Shown here: piece by piece, positions 9,633-15,907 of the stretch
How the letters are laid out: each line of letters starts with the position of its first letter
How positions within the stretch are numbered: position 1 is the first letter of the stretch
NCBI RefSeq assembly: GCF_018598225.1
Contig: NZ_JAHESF010000050.1
Coordinates: forward strand, 1 to 43,886
DNA length: 43,886 nt
Source: Chryseosolibacter histidinae
GTDB lineage: Bacteria > Bacteroidota > Bacteroidia > Cytophagales > Cyclobacteriaceae
Direction of reading: 5' to 3'
Program-made: the position numbers and the translations under genes
Notes under the pieces: model-generated
The model's database searches: none
Told to the model about the DNA's origin: nothing
What the model saw: the letters and a program-made list of their open reading frames with translations, nothing else

Positions 9633-10453
9633 TTACCATCGAAGAAATGTTTCAGTTTTTCGTCCTTCGGTGGTGCGATCTGTTTTTGTTCCTGCGCCGG
9701 TTTTACCGGTGTTGCTTGTGTGTCGAGTTTGATCTTCACCTGTTGCAGCTTCCGTTCTTCCAGTGCTTCTTTTTTCTTTTGTTCTTCCGTTGTCATTTCA
9801 AGCTTTAAGGTTTCCAGCTCGTGAGAGACGTTGATCGTAGACTCGAGTTGTTCAAACTCGCGCTCCAGCTGCTTCTGCGAGAACAGCGACTCCTGTAATG
9901 CTTCACTCTGGTCTGCCATCTCGTTGATCTTGTCTTCATATCGCTGAAAGTTCGACAACGCACTCGTGCCGATGCCCTGGAGCTGCTTCGCGATCTTTCC
10001 CTGCGCCTCCGCATTTTTCGCTTTGGCCTCGAGAATGGTCTGCTTCGAGCGCATCTCTTTGAGCTTGGTCTGCAACGAATCGAGATTTTGCCTCAGCACT
10101 TTGATGTCGCTCTCCGACTTCTGGAAGATTGCCGAATACTCCAGCACTTTCCGGTCTTCGTTCGACTTCTCCGTCAGCGCCTTCTTCGCCATCGCTTCAT
10201 TTGCCTGGCCGAGTGCCATCTTCGCTTTTTGTTTCCAGCTTTCCGACGCAAGCGTTGCCTGCTGCAGCTCCCGGTCCCACTTCTTATGGTTGGCAAGCGC
10301 GATGGAGAAAGCTTCCGTTGCATCGTTGATCGCTTTCTCAAGCTCGGCAACAGCAAGCTTCGACATGTCGACAGGATTCTCCAGCCGGTCTACCGCCTTG
10401 TGTGCTTTTGCTTTAAAAATGTTTGAAAGCCGTTGTAGGATTTGTGACCACAT
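9629..10453 (-). CDS. PspA/IM30-like coiled-coil protein
   Basis: A 274-residue, almost entirely helical protein that begins MWSQILQRLSNIFKAKA, the amphipathic N-terminal helix typical of PspA/IM30. It continues with the NPVDMSKLAVAELEKAI motif and long coiled coils (about 30-220) rich in Lys, Glu and Gln. PspA/Vipp1 proteins are ESCRT-III-like membrane-binding proteins that protect a stressed inner membrane. The C-terminal 40 residues (Pro, Lys and Gln rich) lie beyond the conserved domain. The start at 10453 is chosen because the longer frame adds 60 residues with no family similarity. It lies upstream of two terD genes. Confidence 0.88.
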   Translation of the reverse strand: MWSQILQRLSNIFKAKAHKAVDRLENPVDMSKLAVAELEKAINDATEAFSIALANHKKWDRELQQATLASESWKQKAKMALGQANEAMAKKALTEKSNEDRKVLEYSAIFQKSESDIKVLRQNLDSLQTKLKEMRSKQTILEAKAKNAEAQGKIAKQLQGIGTSALSNFQRYEDKINEMADQSEALQESLFSQKQLEREFEQLESTINVSHELETLKLEMTTEEQKKKEALEERKLQQVKIKLDTQATPVKPAQEQKQIAPPKDEKLKHFFDGK

Positions 10454-10730
10454 AGGGTTGTTAGTTTTGGTTTGTTTACGGGGTGCCTTAAGGTCAATTC
10501 CAGCGCCAAATGCCCTTGCGGGCCTGAAAAGGGCGTTGCGGGATTGCGGTTTAGCTAATTCTGGAATCCCATGTACCAAAAATTGGAAAAAATGACTTTT
10601 TGAAGCCACAATCAAAAGGCATTCCATTCCCACGCTAAAAAATAGCCTTTTTCAGCAGATCAGGGTTTCAATAATAAATGTAAGTTCTGTTGGTTACGGG
10701 TAGGTTTCTGGAGGTATGGAGCCCCCTTGA

Positions 10731-10765
10731 ATAGTAGGCAGTAGGAAAATAGGGCAATAGGCAAC
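10731..10765. repeat. Heptad array, AGTAGGC type
   Basis: The word AGTAGGC and its variant AGTAGGA follow one another at 7-nt spacing, then two related words at 8-nt spacing (AATAGGG, AATAGGC). The same family recurs at 15821-15853. Confidence 0.65.
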
Positions 10766-10796
10766 CGTTCGAAACACGGGCCTGGTTAAAACACCG

Positions 10797-10875
10797 AATG
10801 TCGAACTACGAAGGAGCACTCACCCACTTCGACATTCGACATTCCTTGTTCAATCGATATTCAAAAAAATTCGGA
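10797..10875. repeat. Heptad array, TTCGACA type, with inverted arm
   Basis: The left arm 10797-10813 pairs with the right arm 10827-10843 (14 of 17 bases). The right arm continues as words TTCGACA, TTCGACA, TTCCTTG in 7-nt phase, then loses phase. It is homologous to the better preserved copy at 14281-14355. Confidence 0.65.
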
Positions 10876-10893
10876 GCCTCTAGCCTCTCCTTA

Positions 10894-10968
10894 GCGCGGA
10901 AGTTTCTTCCGTGCGCCTTTCAAAACCTTGTTCGATAGCAAAGTCTCTCCTGGGAACTTAGTTCCCAC
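10894..10968. repeat. Two-palindrome intergenic element, copy 1
   Basis: Palindrome 1 is GCGCGGAAG-TTT-CTTCCGTGC and palindrome 2 is GGGAAC-TTA-GTTCCC, near 10950-10966. They are separated by about 35 nt that include TTCGATAGCAAA. Copies 2-4 at 13526, 14191 and 14364 have the same order, orientation and spacing. Confidence 0.85.
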
Positions 10969-10982
10969 CCCCAACCCCTTTC

Positions 10983-13376
10983 TCATTCCGATCTCAACGA
11001 GTTCACCGGATTTATCGAGGCCGCTTTAAATGCCCGTAACCCAACCGTTGCCATGGCAATAAAGAAAGTGATGGCCAAAGAGGCCAGGAAGATCAATGGC
11101 CCAAGGTGGATCCGGTAAGCAAATTCCTGCAGGATCTTATCAAGGAAGAAAACACTGATGGGAACGGCCAGCACAAACCCTATGGTGATAAGTTTTGCGA
11201 ATTCGCCTGAAAAGAGGACAATGATGTTGTTGACCGATGCGCCCAGTACTTTGCGGATACCGATCTCTTTGGATCGCTGATTGGCCATGAAGGAAACAAG
11301 TCCGAACAGCCCCAGGCATCCGATAAAAACTGCAATGAACGCGAACGTTGTGATGAGCGTGCTCATTTTACGCTCTCCCCTGTAGAGGTGGCTGATCTGC
11401 TGGTCGAGAAAATCATATTTAAACATATGCTCCGGGTAGGCAGCCTCCCATAGCTTCTGTATGGCAAGGATCGATCCCTGCATGTTAACGGGCTTTAGCC
11501 TGATGGATAAGTTCGTATAACTTTTCTTGTCGTTGACCATGATCACGGGCTCCATGGGTTTGGTCAGCGACCGCGTATTGTAGTCTTTCACCACACCTTT
11601 CACGGGAATCTGCTTTCCCCAGAAGTCGATCATCTTGCCGATAATGGCTTCGTTGCTTTCGTACCCCGCCGTTTTTACAAGTTTTTCGTTGACCACAAAA
11701 CCCGTCATGGTGTCCAGGTCGCTAAGAGGCTCTCCGCTGAGTAGCTCGATGTCGAACAAAGAAATATAGTCGCCATCAACAAGTTTTACCTGCGTGCTCA
11801 GTTCTTCATTTTTTTCCAGGAGCTTGAACCCTGTGCTCATCACCCCCGCTGATGATGGCGGACTGCTATTAAGGCTGGCTTCTTCAACACCTTCGAGCCT
11901 GAGGATCTCATTTTTCAATGCGCGCATGCGGCTCACTGGCGAAAGCCCTTCCCGCACAGGGATCGGCACGGAAATGATGGCGTCTTGCCGGAAGCCGAGA
12001 TACTGTTCTTCCATAAAATCCATCTGCCTTACCAGCACGATGGCGCCGATGATGAATAACTGAGAGATGAAGAATTGTGTTGCCACCATACCGCGCCGGA
12101 GGCTGAACCGCGAATGGCCTGTTATGCGGAGTTGTCCTTTGAGTACCTGTACAGGCTTGAAGCGCGCTGTCACGATGGCAGGGTACAGCCCGGACAGGAT
12201 CGATACCAGTACCATGAGCACGATTAAGAACAGCCACAGACGAGAATCGTTCAAGTCGAGGCTGAGGGATATATCCAGGAACGAATTGACAGAACGCAGC
12301 GCGAGCTCGGTGATACACAGCGAGATCAACATAGCGATGAAGGTAATAATGAACGTCTCGCCTACAAATTTTATGATCAGCTGCAGCTGTGAGCTCCCCA
12401 GCACTTTGCGCACCCCGACTTCTTTTGTTCGCTTCATGGCCTCGGCTGTAGTAAGATTGATGAAATTGATACAGGCCATGATCAGCAGAAAAACGCCGAT
12501 GACCGTGAGGGTGATCTTGGCCTCCGGTGGCATCTTCTTATTGTAGTTGCCAAATCGTGTATCGGTGTGAACATCTTTCAGCGGTTGTAGTATATAAGTT
12601 TTTTCCGCGGCGTTGTCGTCGTCTCCCAGGTACTTCTTTCTAAATGAAGCAACGTGTGACCTCATGTTGTCGATGGATTCACCTTCTCTCAGCAGGAAAT
12701 AGCAGTTATCGGCATCAGAAACATTGCCCCATCCCTTTTCATCAAAGGCTTTTTTTACGGTGCTGTAAGAAAGCATCAGATCAAAGGGTAGATCGGTAGT
12801 TGACGGATAGTCGTCCATTACCGCCGTGATCCTGTAATCGTTGTCTTCGTAACGCACCAGCTCACCTACAGCGTCTACTTTACCAAAATAACGGAGTGCC
12901 CATTTCCTGGATATGATGGCTTCGTTGGGATCGTCCAGTCTCTTCAGCGCATCGCCGATGATCATGTTGCGATCGAAGATCTTGAAGAAAGCCGGAGTGG
13001 TGATGACAAGCCCGGTTGGCTCCTCGAATTTTTTGAAAGTACCATCGGTTTGTTCAATCGCAATGATGCTGTTTCGCCGGTATGAAGTGAACACCACCTC
13101 TTCTGCCTCACGGAAGTCATTCTTGAAAGCTTCAGGAAGTGCCGGAGGTATGCCTTGTGTAAAAGTGTCTCTGCCATTATCCTTCGATTTTGAAACCACA
13201 CGAAAGATCCGTTCGTAGTGGGTGTGATATTTATCGTAGCTCGCGCCATCTTTCAATATCAGAAAAAGTATGAGGCACGATGTTATGCCGAGGCTTAACC
13301 CGGCGATGTTGATCAAACTGCTCGCTTTTTCCTTTAAAAGATTACGGATGGCGGTCTTGAAGTAATTTTTCAGCAT
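10983..13376 (-). CDS. FtsX/MacB-type ABC transporter permease
   Basis: A 797-residue permease of the large two-domain class found in many Cytophagales. The order is an N-terminal cytoplasmic stretch and TM helix (MLKNYFKTAIRNLLKEK, then about 20-41), MacB periplasmic domain (about 50-240), three TM helices of the FtsX domain (about 285-390), a linker TM near 430, a second periplasmic domain (about 445-660), then three C-terminal TM helices (about 675-790). The cytoplasmic motifs AMKRTKEVGVRKVLGSS and NQRSKEIGIRKVLGAS flank the TM groups, as in MacB. No ATP-binding subunit gene is nearby, which is usual for this family; the substrate is unknown. A related permease of the same length lies at 15908-18301. 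Confidence 0.93.
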   Translation of the reverse strand: MLKNYFKTAIRNLLKEKASSLINIAGLSLGITSCLILFLILKDGASYDKYHTHYERIFRVVSKSKDNGRDTFTQGIPPALPEAFKNDFREAEEVVFTSYRRNSIIAIEQTDGTFKKFEEPTGLVITTPAFFKIFDRNMIIGDALKRLDDPNEAIISRKWALRYFGKVDAVGELVRYEDNDYRITAVMDDYPSTTDLPFDLMLSYSTVKKAFDEKGWGNVSDADNCYFLLREGESIDNMRSHVASFRKKYLGDDDNAAEKTYILQPLKDVHTDTRFGNYNKKMPPEAKITLTVIGVFLLIMACINFINLTTAEAMKRTKEVGVRKVLGSSQLQLIIKFVGETFIITFIAMLISLCITELALRSVNSFLDISLSLDLNDSRLWLFLIVLMVLVSILSGLYPAIVTARFKPVQVLKGQLRITGHSRFSLRRGMVATQFFISQLFIIGAIVLVRQMDFMEEQYLGFRQDAIISVPIPVREGLSPVSRMRALKNEILRLEGVEEASLNSSPPSSAGVMSTGFKLLEKNEELSTQVKLVDGDYISLFDIELLSGEPLSDLDTMTGFVVNEKLVKTAGYESNEAIIGKMIDFWGKQIPVKGVVKDYNTRSLTKPMEPVIMVNDKKSYTNLSIRLKPVNMQGSILAIQKLWEAAYPEHMFKYDFLDQQISHLYRGERKMSTLITTFAFIAVFIGCLGLFGLVSFMANQRSKEIGIRKVLGASVNNIIVLFSGEFAKLITIGFVLAVPISVFFLDKILQEFAYRIHLGPLIFLASLAITFFIAMATVGLRAFKAASINPVNSLRSE

Positions 13377-13525
13377 GGCTATTTGTTAAAGCCCGACCAT
13401 TTGCCAAAATGGTGCCAACCCCCGGATCGTATGATTTTCAGCATAATACAGTAAAGCCTTGTACTATTAGCGATACACGCCATGTATCATAAACGAACAA
13501 AGGCACAACGCCTGACCCTCCGCTA

Positions 13526-13599
13526 GCGCGGAAGTTTCTTCCGTGCGCCCTTAAAACTTTCGTTCGATAGCAAGATCTCCCTTGGGAACTTGTTCCCAC
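13526..13599. repeat. Two-palindrome intergenic element, copy 2
   Basis: It has the same architecture as the copy at 10894: GCGCGGAAG-TTT-CTTCCGTGC, the word TTCGATAGCAA, then GGGAAC-TTG-TTCCC. It lies between the DUF1801 gene and the upstream region of the first permease. Confidence 0.85.
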
Positions 13600-13621
13600 A
13601 CCCAAACGTCTGGCGCGCTAC

Positions 13622-14050
13622 CTATTTCTTCTTCTTCTTTTTAGCAAACTGCTCATCTATCATCGCAGCTTCGAACAGCAGCGCCCGCACCTGGGCTTCA
13701 TCGATATCCTTAAGCTTTTTAAAGTACATCACATAGACCTGCTTACGCCCTTCGGCTAACAACACGCCATCTTCGTTCGACATCAAATTCCCCTGGTTAA
13801 AACCGAGCGACACTCCTTTTGACTTGTGCTTTTCATAGGAAGCGGCTGATTCCCACGACACCGATGGAGGCCAGATGAAACAGATCAACCGGTTCCTTGT
13901 ATAAAAGGGTATAGACCAATCGTAGTATGCCTTCTCCGTTGCCTGCGGAATGCACTCCATAACAAGGGCACGCAATCTTTTCACCAGCACCTGCTCGTCG
14001 CGGGGAAGGTTAGCGATCATTTGCTCGATATCAGCTGTTTGTCCTGGCAT
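13622..14050 (-). CDS. DUF1801 domain protein (YdhG-like)
   Basis: A 142-residue protein of the DUF1801/YdhG fold. The N-terminal helix pair (IEQMIANLPRDEQVLVKRLRALV) is followed by the conserved CIPQATEKAYYDWSIPFY region and a beta-rich part with FIWPPSVSW and KGVSLGFNQGNLM. The C-terminus is a poly-Lys tail (KKKKKK). The family includes Fra/YdhG-type iron-binding candidates, but no biochemical role is assured here. It is a single gene flanked on both sides by two-palindrome repeats. Confidence 0.88.
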   Translation of the reverse strand: MPGQTADIEQMIANLPRDEQVLVKRLRALVMECIPQATEKAYYDWSIPFYTRNRLICFIWPPSVSWESAASYEKHKSKGVSLGFNQGNLMSNEDGVLLAEGRKQVYVMYFKKLKDIDEAQVRALLFEAAMIDEQFAKKKKKK

Positions 14051-14164
14051 TGTACTTCAGATCTTTTGTCTCTCTTCTTTTATTGTCTCACGGATTCTGG
14101 ACGAAGATAGAAAAATATCAGCAGTCTGAAGACGACTCCACCGCCGGCGCCGAAGCACTCCCTG

Positions 14165-14264
14165 GCGCGGAAGTTTCTTCGCACACACTAGCGCGGAAGT
14201 TTCTTCTGTGCGCCTTCCAAAACCTGGTTCGATAGCAAAATCTCCCTTGGGAACTTAGTTCCCC
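14165..14264. repeat. Two-palindrome intergenic element, one partial and one full copy
   Basis: The first palindrome alone occurs at 14165-14184, truncated within its right arm. A complete unit follows at 14191-14264, with GCGCGGAAG, TTCGATAGCAAAA and GGGAAC-TTA-GTTCCC. Confidence 0.85.
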
Positions 14265-14280
14265 CACCATAACTAAAGCC

Positions 14281-14355
14281 AATGTCGAATGCCGAAGCAG
14301 ATCCACTTCGGCATTCGACATTCCTTGTTCAATATTCGATATTCAAAATTCGGAC
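14281..14355. repeat. Heptad array, TTCGACA type, with perfect 17-bp hairpin
   Basis: The arm 14281-14297 is perfectly complementary to 14306-14322, with an 8-nt loop. From 14307, seven consecutive heptads all begin with TTC (14307-14355); examples are TTCGGCA, TTCGACA and TTCAATA. This is the clearest demonstration of the 7-nt phase. Confidence 0.85.
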
Positions 14356-14363
14356 CGCCCCTG

Positions 14364-14436
14364 GCGCGGAAGTTTCTTCCGTGCGCTCTAAAAACCTTGT
14401 TCGTAGCAAAGCCTCCCTTGGGAACTTAGTTCCCAC
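14364..14436. repeat. Two-palindrome intergenic element, last copy
   Basis: A complete unit with both palindromes, ending 11 bp before the stop of the pirin gene. The central word is TTCGTAGCAAA, one base shorter than in the other copies. Confidence 0.85.
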
Positions 14437-14447
14437 ACCCGAACACC

Positions 14448-15314
14448 TTAATACGAAAACTGCTGTTCTTCCGGAACATCATGGATATGTCCCATCCTTC
14501 CTGAACGGTAATCCGCATAAAGTTGCCGGATGTCTTCCATCGTATCGGCAATGAATGGTCCGTGAGAAACGATCTCGTGATGCTGTGGCTCCGCTGCGTA
14601 GATCACAAGACGTGCGCCGTCTTTTCCTGCAGTGATGTTCAGCTCGCTTTCGCCGGGAAGGGCACTGCGGTCAAGCCATCCCACCTGATCGCCTGTTAAT
14701 AGATAATTCCCCGATCCCGTTTCAGCGGCGCCTTCGATCACATAGATAAAGGTGCTGAAATTGGCGGGAAGAACCGATTCAAGCTTCGCGTACGGGTCCA
14801 GTTTCAGCTCGACGAGTATCAGCGGTGTATGATTCTTCAGCGGTGACGTAAGGCCTGCGAAAGCCCCGCTGTAAACTTTTACGGCTACTCCATCTTCAGA
14901 TCTAAAAGGAACATGCGCTGCGCTCAGGCGTTGTACGCGCGGTTGTGCCTTCCTTTCAAGTTTGGGAAGGTTTAACCAAAGCTGGAGGATGTGCATCGTA
15001 GCTGGTTTCGAGATGGTCTCGGTATGCACAATGCCACTTCCGGCAGTCATCATCTCCAGGTCACCGGATCTCAGCGCGTGTTCACCTTCTCCGATCTCGC
15101 CGGCGAGAACGAGCGTTACCGTCTCGAAGCCTGCATGCGGGTGCGGACCTCCCACGGGTGTGTGGTCTGTTTTTTCCAGCCGGTCATCCATGAGCATGAT
15201 GAACGGGTCGCTCTGATCGAAGTCCACAGCAACAACCGGTCGCGCGGTGTGCCCTTTCCCTAAAAATCCGGGCTGCGCATGGGGTGTATAGACGGTGGTT
15301 AGTTTCCTTTTCAT
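14448..15314 (-). CDS. Pirin family bicupin protein
   Basis: A 288-residue bicupin. The N-terminal cupin holds the pirin metal-site motifs: HPHAGFET (His58, His60) and AGSGIVHTE (His97, Glu99). The C-terminal cupin (about 170-265) lacks these residues. Pirins of this kind (YhhW-like) act as quercetin dioxygenases or as redox-related metalloproteins. The gene is divergent from an HxlR-type regulator over a 116-bp region carrying three tandem dyads. Such pirin/HxlR pairs usually respond to electrophile or oxidative stress, so control by the HxlR protein is likely (inference). Confidence 0.93.
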   Translation of the reverse strand: MKRKLTTVYTPHAQPGFLGKGHTARPVVAVDFDQSDPFIMLMDDRLEKTDHTPVGGPHPHAGFETVTLVLAGEIGEGEHALRSGDLEMMTAGSGIVHTETISKPATMHILQLWLNLPKLERKAQPRVQRLSAAHVPFRSEDGVAVKVYSGAFAGLTSPLKNHTPLILVELKLDPYAKLESVLPANFSTFIYVIEGAAETGSGNYLLTGDQVGWLDRSALPGESELNITAGKDGARLVIYAAEPQHHEIVSHGPFIADTMEDIRQLYADYRSGRMGHIHDVPEEQQFSY

Positions 15315-15362
15315 ATTTATAGTTTGTTTTTCCTACTTAACAACAAAACACTGTATTTTTGC

Positions 15363-15411
15363 TTACCAAAAGTAAGCGCTTTACTAAAGGTAAGTAGTTA
15401 CCTTTTTGTAA
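15363..15411. promoter_or_regulatory. Triple TTAC-N5/6-GTAA operator candidate
   Basis: Three tandem dyads stand in the pirin/HxlR intergenic region: TTAC-N5-GTAA at 15363-15375, TTAC-N5-GTAA at 15381-15393 and TTAC-N6-GTAA at 15398-15411. Their starts are 17-18 bp apart. The first is extended to GCTTAC-CAAAA-GTAAGC. AAAGGTAA-GTAG-TTACCTTT (15386-15405) bridges the second and third. HxlR-type regulators bind short dyads in divergent promoters, so this is the expected place for the operator. Confidence 0.7.
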
Positions 15412-15430
15412 GTGGGTGGAATGATCTTAT

Positions 15431-15832
15431 ATGGCAAAGGAAAAACAGGATCCGGCTTTGAATGATGTTGAATGCCAGTCACAACTGGGGGCTATCGGCG
15501 ATGCCCTGTATGCCATTGGCGGAAAGTGGAAGCTTCGCATCTTCGTTGCGCTCATGCACGGCAAGGGCCGGTTTAATGAGCTGCAGCGAACCATCGATGG
15601 CATCTCATCGAAAGTGCTGTCAGCAGAACTAAAGGAACTCGAGTTGAATGGGTTCGTCAAAAGGCGGGTGTTCACCGGAAAGCCGATCGTGATCGAATAC
15701 GAGCTGACCGACTACGCCCTCACCGTGCGCCCCATCCTCGACGCACTAGCAGAATGGGGTGGCATGCACCGCCGAAAGATCCGGCAAAGCATGAAGCAAG
15801 ACTTCGAAGCCAGCAAAATAAGTAGGCAGTAG
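15431..15832 (+). CDS. HxlR family transcriptional regulator
   Basis: A 133-residue HxlR-type winged-helix protein. The family hallmarks are the Cys near the N-terminus (NDVECQSQLGAI), the helix IGGKWKLRIFVALMHG, FNELQRTIDGISSKVLSAELKELE (recognition helix region) and GFVKRRVF with a wing before YELTDYA. HxlR proteins such as YodB and HypR sense thiol-reactive compounds through this N-terminal Cys. The gene is divergent from a pirin. The last codons (AGT AGG CAG TAG) lie in an AGTAGGC heptad repeat, so the repeat supplies the terminal Ser-Arg-Gln and the stop. Confidence 0.93.
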   Translation: MAKEKQDPALNDVECQSQLGAIGDALYAIGGKWKLRIFVALMHGKGRFNELQRTIDGISSKVLSAELKELELNGFVKRRVFTGKPIVIEYELTDYALTVRPILDALAEWGGMHRRKIRQSMKQDFEASKISRQ

Positions 15833-15897
15833 GCAAATGGACAGTAGGCAAGATGCAGATACCGAAATCGTACCTCGTAAATCGTACCTCGTACCTA
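15821..15897. repeat. Heptad arrays, AGTAGGC then TCGTACC type
   Basis: Between convergent genes two arrays follow each other. Positions 15821-15853 carry AGTAGGC words with one 8-nt step, starting inside the HxlR coding sequence. Positions 15868-15897 carry TCGTACC and TCGTAAA words in perfect 7-nt phase, ending 11 bp before the permease stop. Confidence 0.8.
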
Positions 15898-15907
15898 AGC
15901 CTAAATG

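Larger units (their letters stand above)
10454..10982. other. Repeat-filled spacer upstream of the PspA gene
   Basis: These 529 bp hold no gene. They contain a heptad array of the AGTAGGC type (10731-10765), a TTCGACA heptad array with an inverted partner (10797-10875) and one copy of the two-palindrome element (10894-10968). The promoter of the PspA gene should lie in 10454-10700, but no clear TTTG/TAnnTTTG pair was found. Confidence 0.7.
14051..14447. other. Repeat-filled spacer
   Basis: These 397 bp hold no gene. They contain a partial (14165-14184) and two complete (14191-14264, 14364-14436) copies of the two-palindrome element, with a hairpin-forming TTCGACA heptad array (14281-14355) between the complete ones. 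Confidence 0.75.
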
